The position numbers and the translations under genes are program-made. DNA of 64,000 nucleotides from Microbacterium sp. Yaish 1 (GTDB lineage: Bacteria; Actinomycetota; Actinomycetes; Actinomycetales; Microbacteriaceae): positions 1,302,001-1,366,000 of the forward strand of contig NZ_NPMR01000001.1 in the NCBI RefSeq assembly GCF_002245215.1, read 5' to 3'. The stretch's first letter is position 1. Each line of letters starts with the position of its first letter. Shown in pieces: positions 1 through 9,333 of this stretch. Below the pieces are notes generated by a model that saw only the letters and a list, made by a program, of their open reading frames with translations, was not told the origin of the DNA and ran no database searches.

Positions 1-2
1 GT

Positions 3-650
3 CCCCTCCCCTACGTCGCCGATCTCAGCGACCCCGCCTCGGTCAGCCGGGACAGCGAGATCGTCGTGCACACGGGCGAGGCCGCGGGGCTCCTCACCGT
101 CATCGGAGGGAAGTACACGACCCACCGCGCCCTGGGCGAGCAGGCGCTGCGCCGGATCGAGACCGCGCTCGGGCTCGGTCACCGGCGCTCCGCGACCCGC
201 ACCGCCCGGTTCCCCGGCGCGCCGGCCGGCGATCACGGACGTTTCATCGCCGACACCGTCGCCCGCAGCGCCCTCCCCGAGCGCAGCGCCCGCCGTCTCG
301 CCGACCTGTACGGAACCCTGAGCCGCCCGATCGAGATGCTCGCGGCGTCCGATCCGTCGCTGGTGGAGGTCATCGACGACGACAGCGGCGCGATCGCGGC
401 GGAGGTCGTGTACGCCGTCCGCGAGGAAGGCGCCCACACGCTCGAGGACGTCCTCATCCGCCGCACCGCGATCGCGCTGAACAGCGACGTCGGCCTCGGC
501 TGCGCGCCCCGCGCGGCGGACGTGCTCGTCGCGCACGGCGACTGGAGCGCCGAGCGCGCGGAGACCGAGCTGGCGCGATACCGTGAAGCCGCTCGGCGCT
601 TCGCACCCCGAACCCTGCGCCCGGCATCCGCTCAGCCGACGGCCGCCTGA
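3..650 (+). CDS. FAD-dependent glycerol-3-phosphate dehydrogenase family protein, C-terminal part (5' end outside the window)
   Basis: The reading frame is already open at base 3, so only about the last 215 residues are present. The visible part has the GlpD hallmark GGKYTT after a short linker, followed by the helical C-terminal cap domain (DAO_C type) with AVREEGAHTLEDVLIRRT. GlpD enzymes oxidise a polyol phosphate to a keto-phosphate with FAD at the membrane. The next gene, 17 bases downstream, is an FGGY kinase and then an aldolase/dehydrogenase fusion. Erythritol-type pathways use a GlpD homologue (EryB) beside an FGGY kinase (EryA), so the substrate may be a tetritol phosphate rather than glycerol 3-phosphate. 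The family call is secure; the substrate is inference. Confidence 0.85.
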   Translation, partial: PLPYVADLSDPASVSRDSEIVVHTGEAAGLLTVIGGKYTTHRALGEQALRRIETALGLGHRRSATRTARFPGAPAGDHGRFIADTVARSALPERSARRLADLYGTLSRPIEMLAASDPSLVEVIDDDSGAIAAEVVYAVREEGAHTLEDVLIRRTAIALNSDVGLGCAPRAADVLVAHGDWSAERAETELARYREAARRFAPRTLRPASAQPTAA

Positions 651-667
651 GCGAGAAACGAGGATCG

Positions 668-2158
668 ATGAAGATCTGCGTCATCGGCATCGACGTGGGC
701 CTCACGTCTGCCAAAGCAGCGGCGTTCGACGACGCCGGGCGGGAGATCCGCACGGTCTCGGCGCCGAACCCCCGCGTCGCGGTCTCGCGCGAGCGGCAGG
801 AGATCGCGATGGACACGCTGTGGGACGTCGTGGCCGACGTCCTGCGCGACCTGACCGCGTGGCTCGCGGCCGACGGATGGACCGTCTCGGCCGTCGGCGC
901 GACGGGTCACGGCAACGGCCTGTACCTCGTCGACGAGCAGCTGCGGCCGGTGCGGCCCGCCATCGCCTCGACCGACAGCCGGGCCGAGCACGTCGTCGCC
1001 GCGCTCGACCCCGCGGCGGTCGAGCGCATGCGGCTGCTCACCGGATCGCTCCCGTGGGCAGCGCAGCCGGGCGTGCTGCTGCGGTGGCTGCTCGACAACG
1101 AACCGGAATCGCTCGACCGGGCCCGCTGGGCGCTGACCTGCAAAGACTGGATCACCGCGTGCCTCACCGGCGTCGCGAGCGCCGACACGTCGGACTCGTC
1201 GGGGTGCGGCCTGGTCAACCTTCGCGAGCGGGAGTACGAGCCCGAGGTCTTCGACATGCTCGGTCTGCCGCGCGACCTCCAGCGCATCCTGCCGCCGCTG
1301 CACGCGAGCGACGAGGTCGTCGGGACGATCAGCGCCGACGCCGCCGCACGCTCCGGCCTGGCCGAAGGCACGCCCGTCGTCGCCGGGTGCATGGACTGCG
1401 TCGCGAGCCCGCTCGGGGCAGGCTCCACCGACCTCGGCGACGTCACGGTGATCGTGGGCACGTGGGCGATCAACGCCGTCGTCGTGCCGACGGATGCCGT
1501 TCCCCCGCGCGTCACGATCAACGCGCTGCTCCCCGATCCGCGCCTCATGCTGGCCATGGAGGTCGCACCGACGTCCGCGGCGAGCATCGAGTGGGCGTCG
1601 GGACTGCTCGGCGCGCGCGCCACTCTTCCGCTGACGCCGCGCGATCTGCTCGAGGCCGCGCACGGCGCACCCCCGCTGGCCGACGGGCTGCTCTTCCTGC
1701 CGTTCATCCACGGCGCACCCGAGCACCTCGGCGCCTCCGGAACGTTCGTCGGGATCAAGGGCAGCCACGGCTACCCGCACGTCGCCCGCGCGGTCGCCGA
1801 GGGCATCACGCAGTACCACCGCGTGCAGATCGAGAAGGTCGTCGCGACGGGCGCTGTCGTCACCGACGCCCCGTGGACCCTCGCCGGCGGCGGGGCGAAG
1901 AACCCGCAGTGGGCGCAGATGTTCGCCGACGTCATCGGACACGCGATGCGCCGGCAGCTCGGCACCGAGCTGGGCGCCCGGGGCGTCGCCTCGCTCGCGG
2001 CGCGCGGTGTCGGCGTCGACATGACCCCGTGGGGCGTCGAGCCCGACCCCGCGCTCGTCGTGCAACCGGGCATCTGCCGCACGGCGTACCAGCAGCAGGC
2101 CGCCCGCTTCGACCGCGTCGTCTCGTCGATGACGAGCGTCTGGGAGGCCTACGCATGA
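668..2158 (+). CDS. FGGY-family carbohydrate/polyol kinase
   Basis: A 496-residue kinase of normal FGGY length. The N-terminus has the phosphate-binding strand GIDVGLTSAKAAAF, the centre has GCMDCVASPLGAG with the presumed catalytic Asp near residue 243, and GGGAKNPQW near residue 406 matches the adenosine/phosphate-2 motif. It should phosphorylate a sugar or polyol with ATP in the cytoplasm. It starts 17 bases after the GlpD-like gene, and its stop overlaps the start of the aldolase/SDR gene (ATGA), so the three are probably one operon. Erythritol, threitol, xylulose and rhamnulose kinases all belong to this family. The GlpD neighbour favours a tetritol or pentitol, but sequence alone does not settle it. 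Confidence 0.85.
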   Translation: MKICVIGIDVGLTSAKAAAFDDAGREIRTVSAPNPRVAVSRERQEIAMDTLWDVVADVLRDLTAWLAADGWTVSAVGATGHGNGLYLVDEQLRPVRPAIASTDSRAEHVVAALDPAAVERMRLLTGSLPWAAQPGVLLRWLLDNEPESLDRARWALTCKDWITACLTGVASADTSDSSGCGLVNLREREYEPEVFDMLGLPRDLQRILPPLHASDEVVGTISADAAARSGLAEGTPVVAGCMDCVASPLGAGSTDLGDVTVIVGTWAINAVVVPTDAVPPRVTINALLPDPRLMLAMEVAPTSAASIEWASGLLGARATLPLTPRDLLEAAHGAPPLADGLLFLPFIHGAPEHLGASGTFVGIKGSHGYPHVARAVAEGITQYHRVQIEKVVATGAVVTDAPWTLAGGGAKNPQWAQMFADVIGHAMRRQLGTELGARGVASLAARGVGVDMTPWGVEPDPALVVQPGICRTAYQQQAARFDRVVSSMTSVWEAYA

Positions 2159-4104
2159 CCCCGTCAACGGAGGCGTCGGCTGCGCTCGACGACATCGTGC
2201 GCGTCAGTCGCGCACTCGGCGGCGATCCCTCCTTCGTCCTCCACGGCGGCGGGAACACGTCGATCACCGCGCGGGGCGAGGACGTCACGGGCGAGCCCGT
2301 CGACCTCGTCCTCGTCAAGGGCAGCGGGTGGGATCTCGCCACGATCGAGCCCGCGGGATTCGCGCCGCTGCGTCGCGACCGGCTCGAGCGCCTGCTGCGC
2401 CTGCCGCACCTCGACGACCCGACGATGGTGAACGAGCTGCGCCAGGCCTCCCTCGACGCATCGGCTCCGACAGCCTCGATCGAGGCGTTGCTGCACGCGC
2501 ACCTCCCCGGCCGCGTCGCGCTCCACTCCCACTCCGACGCGATCGTCGCCGTGACCGATCGCGACGTGCCCGACGACGAGATCGCCGCGGCGCTCGGCCC
2601 GCGGGTCGCCGTGCTGCCGTACGTCATGCCCGGGTTCCCGCTGGCGCGCCTCGTGGCCGACACCGACCTGGGCGACGCGGATGCGCTCGTCCTGCGCAAC
2701 CACGGCCTGTTCACCTTCGGCGACGACCCCGACGCGGTGCTCGCCCGCCACCGTGAGCTCGTCGCCCGGGCGGTCGAGCTCTCGGGGATCGTCGCTCCCG
2801 GCCGGGCGGATGCCGAGCAACCGGATGCCGGCGAGGGCGGCATCCCGCTTCGAGGCGCCCTCACGACCATCGCGGGCCTGCGTGCCGACGTCGCACGGGC
2901 CGCCGGCCGGCCCATGCTGCTGCGGCAGAGCCGATCGCAGCGTGCCGCCGCGTTCGCTGCGCGCCCCGACCTCGAGGCAGCCACGACCCGCGGAACCGCG
3001 ACCCCCGAGCACGTCATCTACACCAAGCGTCATCCGCTCGTCGGGCGCGATGTCGCCGCCTACGCGAACGCCTACCGGGCCTACGTCGAGCGCAACCGTC
3101 AGCGCCAGGACGGGCCGGTGACTCCCCTCGACCCCGCTCCCCGGGTCGTGCTCGACCCGGAGCTCGGGATGCTGACGGCGGGCGACACCGTGCGCGATAC
3201 CGGGATCGCGGCCGATATCGCGGAGCACACGATCGCCGTCATCGAAGCCGCCGACGCGATGGGCGGCTACCGATCGCTCGATGAGGCGCAGAGCTTCGAC
3301 ATCGAGTACTGGTCGCTCGAGCAGGCCAAGCTCGCGGGCCGCCGACGTGCACCGCTCGCGGGCGAGGTCGCCATCGTCACGGGCGCCGCCTCGGGCATCG
3401 GCCGGGCCACCGCCGAGCGACTGCTCGACGGCGCCGCCGTCGTCGGGGTCGACCTCGACCCGAGCGTGCCGCACGCATTCTCGGGTGACGCCTGGCGCGG
3501 TGTCGTCGGAGACGTCGCCGACCCGGCGGTCATCGAGCGCGTCCTCGACGAGGCGGTCCGCACCTACGGCGGTGTCGACATGCTCGTCGTCGCCGCGGGG
3601 ATCTTCCCGCCCAGCGAGGCCATCGCCGACATCGACGACGCGACGTGGGAGCGCGCCCTGCGCGTCAACGCCACCGCACCGCTGCGCCTCATGCGGTCGG
3701 CCCATCCTCACCTCGCGCTGGCTCCTCGCGGCGGGCGGGTCGTGCTCGTGTCGACGAAGAACGTCGCCGCCCCGGGGCCGGGCGTCGCCTCGTATTCGGC
3801 GAGCAAGACGGCGGCGGCACAGCTCGCCCGGGTCGCTGCGCTCGAGTGGGCCGCCGACGGCATCCGGGTGAACCAGGTCGAGCCCGATGCGGTCTTCGAC
3901 ACGGCGATCTGGACGCCCGAGCTGCTCGCGGAACGCGCCGCAAGCTACGGGCTGACCGTCGAGGAGTACCGCACGCGGAACCTCCTGCGCGTCGAGGTCA
4001 CGAGCGCCAGGGTGGCCGAGGCCGTCGCCGTCTTCTGCGAGCGGCTGCCGGCGACGACCGGCGCGCACCTGAGCGTCGACGGAGGCAACGACCGGGTGAT
4101 CTGA
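2155..4104 (+). CDS. Bifunctional class II aldolase / short-chain dehydrogenase
   Basis: A 649-residue fusion. Residues about 1-390 are a class II aldolase/adducin domain: HGGGNTS near the N-terminus and His-rich metal-site segments LLHAHLPGRVALHSHSD (about residue 112) and LRNHGLFTFG. Residues about 400-649 are a short-chain dehydrogenase with the NAD motif TGAASGIG (about 407) and the catalytic YSASK (about 546). The same architecture is known from bifunctional rhamnulose-1-phosphate aldolase/lactaldehyde dehydrogenases. The start is the ATG that overlaps the kinase stop; the open frame runs on upstream of it but only as a shadow of the kinase gene. The likely role is to cleave a ketose phosphate and process the aldehyde. 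Substrate not determined. Confidence 0.85.
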   Translation: MTPSTEASAALDDIVRVSRALGGDPSFVLHGGGNTSITARGEDVTGEPVDLVLVKGSGWDLATIEPAGFAPLRRDRLERLLRLPHLDDPTMVNELRQASLDASAPTASIEALLHAHLPGRVALHSHSDAIVAVTDRDVPDDEIAAALGPRVAVLPYVMPGFPLARLVADTDLGDADALVLRNHGLFTFGDDPDAVLARHRELVARAVELSGIVAPGRADAEQPDAGEGGIPLRGALTTIAGLRADVARAAGRPMLLRQSRSQRAAAFAARPDLEAATTRGTATPEHVIYTKRHPLVGRDVAAYANAYRAYVERNRQRQDGPVTPLDPAPRVVLDPELGMLTAGDTVRDTGIAADIAEHTIAVIEAADAMGGYRSLDEAQSFDIEYWSLEQAKLAGRRRAPLAGEVAIVTGAASGIGRATAERLLDGAAVVGVDLDPSVPHAFSGDAWRGVVGDVADPAVIERVLDEAVRTYGGVDMLVVAAGIFPPSEAIADIDDATWERALRVNATAPLRLMRSAHPHLALAPRGGRVVLVSTKNVAAPGPGVASYSASKTAAAQLARVAALEWAADGIRVNQVEPDAVFDTAIWTPELLAERAASYGLTVEEYRTRNLLRVEVTSARVAEAVAVFCERLPATTGAHLSVDGGNDRVI

Positions 4105-4290
4105 CCGCGGGAAAAGCGCGCCCACGATTTCGGCGGCCCGAAGGATTCGCTCGCCCGAAATGCTGTCAATCAGGGCTTTTCGTCATTCTCGACTGCCGGC
4201 GACTGGCAAGCTCGAGAGCGGCCGATCTCCGTTCGACGGTGCCCGGGACGATCGCCCGCCATCCCGTCATCCCCGCTTCGAGGAGGAGCC

Positions 4291-4857
4291 ATGTCGCCCT
4301 GGGCGCTCTTCATCCTGGCCGTCGGCGTCTCCGCAGATGCGTTCGCCGTGGCCCTCGGAAAGGGCCTGCAGCTGCGCGCCCACGTCGTGCGCGGCGCCCT
4401 CCTCATCGCGGGAGCCTTCGGCCTCGCGCAGGCCATCATGCCGCTGATCGGCTGGCTGCTCGGCAGCACCTTCGCGGAGGCGATCGCCCCGTTCGACCAC
4501 TGGATCGCTTTCGGCCTGCTCGCCGCGATCGGCGCGAAGATGCTGTGGGAGGCGTTCCGTCCCGACGATGACGACGCGGACGCGGCATCCGGCCTGTCGG
4601 CCCGCGAGATCGTCCTGCTCGCTCTCGCGACGAGCATCGACGCCCTCGCCGTCGGGCTGTCGTTCGCCTTCCTCGATGTGCCGCTGTGGATCGCGGTCGT
4701 CTCGATCGGCCTCGTCACGTTCGCGCTGTCGTTCGTCGCCGTGCTGATCGGCCACCGCATCGGCACGCGCTGGCGCAAGCCCGCCGAGATCATCGGCGGC
4801 ATCGTGCTCATCGGCATCGGCACCCAGATCCTCATCGAGCACCTGGTCGCCGGCTAG
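4291..4857 (+). CDS. mntP: Manganese efflux pump, MntP family
   Basis: A 188-residue polytopic membrane protein with six predicted helices in two similar halves. Each half carries the family's acidic motif, SADAFAVALGKG near the N-terminus and TSIDALAVGLSFAF near residue 113, whose Asp residues are needed for Mn(II) export. Length matches MntP (about 185-190). A strong ribosome site, GAGGAGGAG, sits 3 bases before the ATG. The gene stands alone, convergent with the 2-oxoacid dehydrogenase operon and separated from it by a hairpin. The 186 bases upstream were checked for a yybP-ykoY manganese riboswitch and no convincing core was seen. Confidence 0.9.
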   Translation: MSPWALFILAVGVSADAFAVALGKGLQLRAHVVRGALLIAGAFGLAQAIMPLIGWLLGSTFAEAIAPFDHWIAFGLLAAIGAKMLWEAFRPDDDDADAASGLSAREIVLLALATSIDALAVGLSFAFLDVPLWIAVVSIGLVTFALSFVAVLIGHRIGTRWRKPAEIIGGIVLIGIGTQILIEHLVAG

Positions 4858-4885
4858 TCCCGCTGCCGAGAACATACCGTCGCGG

Positions 4886-4934
4886 CGAGAACGCACCACG
4901 CACGGTACGACCTCACGGCGACGGTGCGTTCTCG
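4886..4934. terminator. Bidirectional hairpin between convergent genes
   Basis: CGAGAACGCACC at 4886-4897 is exactly complementary to GGTGCGTTCTCG at 4923-4934, a 12-bp stem with a 25-base loop. It lies between the tail-to-tail ends of mntP and the E2 gene, so it probably stops transcription from both sides. There is no long T-tract. Confidence 0.6.
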
Positions 4935-4946
4935 AGAGCGATCAGC

Positions 4947-6278
4947 TCAGTCGAGCAGCAGCGCGGGCTCCTCCAGGACGGATGCCACGTCGGCGATGAA
5001 CCGGCTCATGCCGTCGCCGTCCACGACGCGGTGGTCGAACGAGCCCGACACGGTCGTCACGAAGCGAGGACGCACCTCGCCGTCGACGACCCACGGCTTC
5101 TGCCGGATCGTGCCCATCGCGACGATGCCCGACTCGCCGGGGTTGATGATCGGGGTACCGGCATCCATGCCGAACACGCCGATGTTCGTGATCGTGATCG
5201 TGCCGCCCTGCTGCTCGGCGGGCGCGGTCTTGCCCTCGCGGGCAGTGAGCGTCAGCTTCTCGAGGGCACGGGCGAGACCCCGCATGTTGAGGTCCTGCGC
5301 GTCCTTGATGTTCGGCACGAGCAGGCCGCGCGGCGTCGCGGCCGCGATGCCGAGGTTGACGTAGTGGCGCACCCGGATCTCGGCGCCGTTCTCGGTCTCG
5401 ACCCACGCCGCGTTCACCATCGGCGTCCGTCGCACCGCCCACACGACCGCGCGCGCCATGATCAGCAGCGGCGAGACCTTGATGTCGGCGAAGTCGGGCG
5501 AGGCCTTCATCCGCTTGACGAGCTCCATCGTGCGGGTGGCGTCGACGTCGGTCCACACCGACACGTGCGGAGCGGTGTGCGCGGAGTCGACCATGTGCTT
5601 GGCCGTGACCTTGCGGACGCCCTTGACGGGGATCGTCTCCTCGCGGTCGTCCGCGGGCCCGGCCGACACGACGGCCGGCGGCACGGGGATCGTCTGCTCG
5701 CGCACCTCGGGTCGGGCGGGCGTCTGCAGGTTCCGGAAGACGGATGCCTGCGACGCGTGGTTCACGACATCCTCGCGTGTCACCTCTCCCGCGGCCCCCG
5801 TCGGCGTGACCGAGGCGAGGTCGACGCCGAGGTCGCGCGCGAGCTTGCGGATCGGCGGCTTCGCCACGACCCCCACGGCCGCGCGAACGGGCGGCTCGGC
5901 GGGCTTGCGCCGGCGCGACTGCACCTGTCCGGCTCCGCCGTATCCGACGAGGACCGAGCCGTTCTCCTCCGGCGCGTCACCGGCAGCGGGCTTGTCGGCG
6001 GGGACGGCCGGGCTGCTCGCGGCATCCGCTTCCGCGGCGGCACCCGCGATCGTGATGATCGCGGCCCCGACCTCGACGGTCGTCCCCTCGTCGACGAGCA
6101 GCTCGCCGACGGTTCCCGAGAACGGCGACGGCAGCTCGACGAGCGACTTCGCGGTCTCGATCTCGACGAGGACGTCGTTGACCGCGACCTCGTCGCCCGC
6201 GGCGACGCGCCACTGCACGATCTCGGCCTCGGTGAGGCCTTCGCCGACGTCCGGCAGGTGGAAGGTCTGGGTGCTCAT
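4947..6278 (-). CDS. Dihydrolipoamide acyltransferase, E2 of a 2-oxoacid dehydrogenase complex
   Basis: A 443-residue E2 protein with standard order. A lipoyl domain (residues 1-75) carries the lipoylated Lys44 in [12 protein letters not shown]. It is followed by an Ala/Pro-rich linker, an E1/E3-binding domain at about 138-173 ([12 protein letters not shown]) and a C-terminal catalytic domain ending in the HxxxDG motif DHRVVDGDG near residue 420. It transfers the acyl group from E1 to CoA. It is the last gene of an E1alpha-E1beta-E2 operon, 31 bases after E1 beta. The gene order and single lipoyl domain resemble branched-chain 2-oxoacid complexes, though pyruvate is possible. No E3 gene is nearby; E3 is usually encoded elsewhere and shared. 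Confidence 0.9.
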   Translation of the reverse strand: MSTQTFHLPDVGEGLTEAEIVQWRVAAGDEVAVNDVLVEIETAKSLVELPSPFSGTVGELLVDEGTTVEVGAAIITIAGAAAEADAASSPAVPADKPAAGDAPEENGSVLVGYGGAGQVQSRRRKPAEPPVRAAVGVVAKPPIRKLARDLGVDLASVTPTGAAGEVTREDVVNHASQASVFRNLQTPARPEVREQTIPVPPAVVSAGPADDREETIPVKGVRKVTAKHMVDSAHTAPHVSVWTDVDATRTMELVKRMKASPDFADIKVSPLLIMARAVVWAVRRTPMVNAAWVETENGAEIRVRHYVNLGIAAATPRGLLVPNIKDAQDLNMRGLARALEKLTLTAREGKTAPAEQQGGTITITNIGVFGMDAGTPIINPGESGIVAMGTIRQKPWVVDGEVRPRFVTTVSGSFDHRVVDGDGMSRFIADVASVLEEPALLLD

Positions 6279-6309
6279 GAGGGAATCCTCTCGCAGGCGC
6301 GTCGGATGG

Positions 6310-7290
6310 TCAGTAGGCGAGGGCGCGATCGACGGCCTCGAGGATGCGGTCGGCGTCGGGCAGGTACGAGCCCTCGAGCTTCGCCGCGGGGAACGGGACG
6401 TCGAAGCCTGACACCCGCAGCACGGGAGCCTCGAGCGAGAAGAACGCCTGCTCGGTCACCGTCGCGGCGATCTCGGAGCCCAGCGACGTGAAGCCGGGGG
6501 CCTCCTGGCCGTAGACCATGCGCCCGGTGCGGCGCACCGACTCGACGATCGGACCGTAGTCGACGGGCGAGAGCGACCGCAGGTCGACGACCTCGCACGA
6601 CACGCCCTCGCTCTCGGCGAGCGCGGCGGCCTGCAGCAGCACCGTCACCATGGCGCCGTGACCGACGAGCGTCACGTCGGTGCCGCGGCGGACCACGCGC
6701 GAGGCGTGCAGCGGCAGCGCGCGCGCGGCCAGGTCGACCTCGCCCTTGGACCAGTAGCGCGACTTGGGCTCGAGGAACACGATCGGGTCCTTCGAGGCGA
6801 TCGCGTCCTGGATCATCCAGTAGGCGTCGTTGGGTGTCGACGGCGACACGACCCGCAGGCCGGGGGTGTGCGTGAAGTACGCCTCGGGGCTCTCCTGGTG
6901 GTGCTCGACGGCGCCGATGTGCCCGCCGTAGGGGATGCGGATGACGACGGGGAACGACATCCGGCCCTCGTGCCGGTTCGTGAGCTTCGCGAGCTGCGTC
7001 GTGATCTGGTCGAAGGCGGGGAAGACGAACCCGTCGAACTGGATCTCGCACACCGGGCGGAAGCCGGCCATCGCGAGTCCGATCGCGGTGCCGACGATGC
7101 CCGACTCGGCGAGGGGCGTATCGAGCACCCGGCGGTCGCCGAACTCGGCCTGCAGCCCCTCGGTGACGCGGAACACGCCGCCGAGGCGGCCGATGTCCTC
7201 GCCCATCATGAGGACGTGGTCGTCCTGCTGCATCGCGGCGCGCATGCCCGCGTTGAGCGCCTTGCTGAACGGCAGCGTCTCGATGCTCAT
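6310..7290 (-). CDS. 2-oxoacid dehydrogenase E1 component, beta subunit
   Basis: A 326-residue transketolase-like E1 beta subunit. Recognisable segments are [19 protein letters not shown] near the N-terminus, [20 protein letters not shown], and [19 protein letters not shown], all conserved in branched-chain and pyruvate E1 beta chains. With E1 alpha it forms the thiamine-diphosphate enzyme that decarboxylates the 2-oxoacid. I chose the ATG at 7290 because it overlaps the E1 alpha stop by four bases and gives the family's normal length and N-terminus. A much longer open frame continues upstream on this strand but is only antisense or out-of-frame reading of other genes. Confidence 0.92.
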   Translation of the reverse strand: MSIETLPFSKALNAGMRAAMQQDDHVLMMGEDIGRLGGVFRVTEGLQAEFGDRRVLDTPLAESGIVGTAIGLAMAGFRPVCEIQFDGFVFPAFDQITTQLAKLTNRHEGRMSFPVVIRIPYGGHIGAVEHHQESPEAYFTHTPGLRVVSPSTPNDAYWMIQDAIASKDPIVFLEPKSRYWSKGEVDLAARALPLHASRVVRRGTDVTLVGHGAMVTVLLQAAALAESEGVSCEVVDLRSLSPVDYGPIVESVRRTGRMVYGQEAPGFTSLGSEIAATVTEQAFFSLEAPVLRVSGFDVPFPAAKLEGSYLPDADRILEAVDRALAY

Positions 7291-8420
7291 GCGCGTCCCT
7301 CCTCGAAGGATGCCTCGTAGTCGGCGAGCCACTTCCGCTGCCGATCGACGAGCGGATGCTGCTCGCTGTAGACGTGCGCGAACATGCTGTCGGGCTCGGG
7401 GGCGGTGAGCTGGTTCGTGCGGACCCGGACGTCGTCGGCGTAGGCCGCGGCCGCGGCATCCACGTCGTCGAAGAAGGACGCGGCGGCCCCGCGACCCTCG
7501 AGATAGGCGCGCATGCGTGCGATCGGGTCGCGCTGCGCCCAGAAGGCCTCTTCGTCGCTCGTGCGGTACTTCGTCGGGTCGTCGCTCGTCGTGTGCGCGC
7601 CCATGCGGTAGGTCAGTGCCTCGATGGCACGGGGACCCTCGCCGGAGCGGGCTTCGTCGAGGGCGAGCTTGGTGACCGCGTAGCTGGCGAGCACATCGTT
7701 GCCGTCGACGCGGATCGACGGCATCCCGTATCCGGCGCCGCGCCGCACGAGCGGGACCTTGGACTGCGTCGAGACGGGCACCGAGATCGCCCAGTGGTTG
7801 TTCTGCAGGAAGAAGACCTGCGGGGTGTTGTAGCTCGTGGCGAAGACCATCGCCTCGTGCACGTCGCCCTGGCTCGACGCGCCGTCGCCGTAGTAGACGA
7901 TGACCGCCTCGTCGCGCTCGGGATCGCCCGTGCCGGTGCGGCCGTCGAAGACCATGCCCATGCCGTAGCCGGAGGCGTGCAGCGTCTGCGAACCGAGCAC
8001 GAGCGTGTAGATGTGGGTGTTGCCGTTGCGCGGGTCGGTCGGGTCCCACCCGCCGTGGGTGAGGCCGCGCATGAGCCGGATGATGTCGATCGGGTCGACG
8101 CCGCGGATCGTGCACACGACGTGCTCGCGGTACGACGGGAAGAGGTGGTCCTGGGGCCGGGTCGCTCGCGCGGAGCCGACCTGCGCGGCCTCCTGTCCGA
8201 AGGACGGCGGCCACAGGGCGAGCTGGCCCTGACGCTGCAGGTTCGTCGCCTGGCGGTCGAAGGCCCGGACCGTCACCATGTCGCGGTAGAACGTCTCGAG
8301 CTCGGCGTCGGAGAGCGCCTCGATCACCGGCAGATAGCGTTCGGCTTCGGGCGACGGGTCGAGTGAGCCGTCGGCCGCGAGGACGCGGACGAGAGCGGGA
8401 TCGAGTTCTGCGTCGGTCAC
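7287..8420 (-). CDS. 2-oxoacid dehydrogenase E1 component, alpha subunit
   Basis: A 377-residue thiamine-diphosphate enzyme subunit. The cofactor motif runs from GDGASSQGD (about residue 172) to FFLQNNHWA (about 203), the usual GDG...NN spacing. HTTSDDPTKYR is the conserved phosphorylation-loop region. The first gene of the operon with E1 beta and E2. The start is GTG at 8420, with the -10 box TAGCGT at 8427-8432 exactly six bases upstream, so the message is probably leaderless. The substrate (branched-chain oxoacid or pyruvate) is not fixed by sequence. Confidence 0.92.
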   Translation of the reverse strand: MTDAELDPALVRVLAADGSLDPSPEAERYLPVIEALSDAELETFYRDMVTVRAFDRQATNLQRQGQLALWPPSFGQEAAQVGSARATRPQDHLFPSYREHVVCTIRGVDPIDIIRLMRGLTHGGWDPTDPRNGNTHIYTLVLGSQTLHASGYGMGMVFDGRTGTGDPERDEAVIVYYGDGASSQGDVHEAMVFATSYNTPQVFFLQNNHWAISVPVSTQSKVPLVRRGAGYGMPSIRVDGNDVLASYAVTKLALDEARSGEGPRAIEALTYRMGAHTTSDDPTKYRTSDEEAFWAQRDPIARMRAYLEGRGAAASFFDDVDAAAAAYADDVRVRTNQLTAPEPDSMFAHVYSEQHPLVDRQRKWLADYEASFEEGRA

Positions 8421-8426
8421 CCTCCC

Positions 8427-8432
8427 ACGCTA
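8427..8432 (-). promoter_or_regulatory. -10 box of a probable leaderless promoter (E1 alpha)
   Basis: TAGCGT on the minus strand fits the actinobacterial TAnnnT -10 consensus and ends six bases before the GTG start, so transcription would begin at or next to the start codon. This supports 8420 as the start. Confidence 0.5.
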
Positions 8433-8555
8433 ACGCCCCTGGTATGGCCCCATCTGCATGCGGTCGACAACGGATGCCGCGATTCGCGGTGGACGCAGCA
8501 CAAGCCGAACGGGGCGGGGTCGGGCGGGGCGGGGTGGGGGCGTGTCCGGGGCCCG

Positions 8556-8639
8556 GATGCAAGGGATCGTGGCCGGCACCCCGGCCGGGCGGCATCCGCA
8601 CCGGGGTGTCGTGACAGACGCCTTGCATCGCGGTTCGTC
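8556..8639 (+). repeat. Dispersed double-stem palindromic repeat, copy 1
   Basis: An 84-bp imperfect palindrome. It begins GATGCAAGGGATC and ends GACGCCTTGCATC, with an inner GGCACCCCG / CGGGGTGTC stem around a loop containing GGCATCC. Related copies are at 9231, 19184 and 19824, all in the same orientation. This copy lies in the divergent gap between E1 alpha and the SRPBCC gene; nothing else was recognised in that 301-base gap apart from the E1 alpha promoter. Confidence 0.8.
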
Positions 8640-8721
8640 GAACGGAAGGGCCGGGATGCCGCGGGCGGGGATGCGGGATGCCGCGGGCCGACGGGTGAAG
8701 GGGCGGTGAGAGGATCGGCGG

Positions 8722-9168
8722 ATGACGTCGTCGTTCGAGATCGTGACCCGCGCTACGGTGCCGGCCGACGCACTGTTCGACGCCTCGCGTGACATCGGGG
8801 CGCACGTCGCCTCGATGCGCGGCACCGGCGAGCGCGCGATCGGTGGTGTGACGAGCGGCCTGATCGGCCTCAACGAGACGGTGACGTGGCGCGCCTGGCA
8901 CTTCGGCATCCCGTTCCGGATGACGTCGCGGATCACCGCGCTCGAACGCCCCCACCGCTTCGTCGACGAGCAGACCACCGGGCCGTTCCGCCTCTTTCGG
9001 CACGAGCATGTCTTCGTCGAGCGCGAGGGCACGACGATCATGACCGATCGCGTGACCCTCGCCTCGCCCGTCCTCGGCCGGCTCGCCGAACGCCTGGTGC
9101 TCGTGCCCTATCTGCGCCGTCTCCTCACCCGCCGGGCCGAGCACCTGGTGGCCTCCGTCTCCCGCTGA
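8722..9168 (+). CDS. SRPBCC (START/polyketide-cyclase-like) family protein
   Basis: A 148-residue cytoplasmic protein that reads as a helix-grip SRPBCC domain: an N-terminal beta strand (FEIVTRATVPADALFDASRD), repeated strand patterns such as VTWRAWHFGIPFRMTSRIT and FVDEQTTGPF, and a long C-terminal helix with LGRLAERLVLVPYLRRLL. Such proteins bind hydrophobic ligands in a central cavity. No catalytic residue or ligand can be assigned. The gene stands alone. One copy of the palindromic repeat lies upstream and another downstream, the same arrangement seen around the DUF1990 gene at 19300. A -10-like GAGGAT ends six bases before the ATG, consistent with a leaderless message. Confidence 0.75.
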   Translation: MTSSFEIVTRATVPADALFDASRDIGAHVASMRGTGERAIGGVTSGLIGLNETVTWRAWHFGIPFRMTSRITALERPHRFVDEQTTGPFRLFRHEHVFVEREGTTIMTDRVTLASPVLGRLAERLVLVPYLRRLLTRRAEHLVASVSR

Positions 9169-9230
9169 TCAGCGCGCCGCGCACCGCGCACCGATGCGGC
9201 GTGCGCCGCGTCCGGCTGCGCCCGTGCCGC

Positions 9231-9304
9231 GATGCAAGGGTTCCTGGCCGACACCCCGCCGCGACGGCATCCATCACGGGGTGTCGGCGCCGATCCCTTG
9301 CATC
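9231..9304 (+). repeat. Dispersed double-stem palindromic repeat, copy 2
   Basis: A 74-bp copy with the cleanest inner stem: CGACACCCCG pairs exactly with CGGGGTGTCG. The outer arms are GATGCAAGGGTTC and GATCCCTTGCATC, and the loop contains ACGGCATCC. It lies between the convergent ends of the SRPBCC gene and the GH13 gene. Confidence 0.8.
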
Positions 9305-9333
9305 CGCGCACGGCAGATCCGGGCGGGGGCCGC

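Noticed and set aside
583..2154. A 1173-codon open frame reading from 583 into the aldolase/SDR gene
   Set aside because: Only its part from 2155 is real; the first 524 codons are out-of-frame reading of the FGGY kinase, with no conserved protein features.
4105..4290. A yybP-ykoY manganese riboswitch before mntP
   Set aside because: The gap has GC-rich inverted pieces but I could not find the conserved riboswitch core; MntP genes without it are common.
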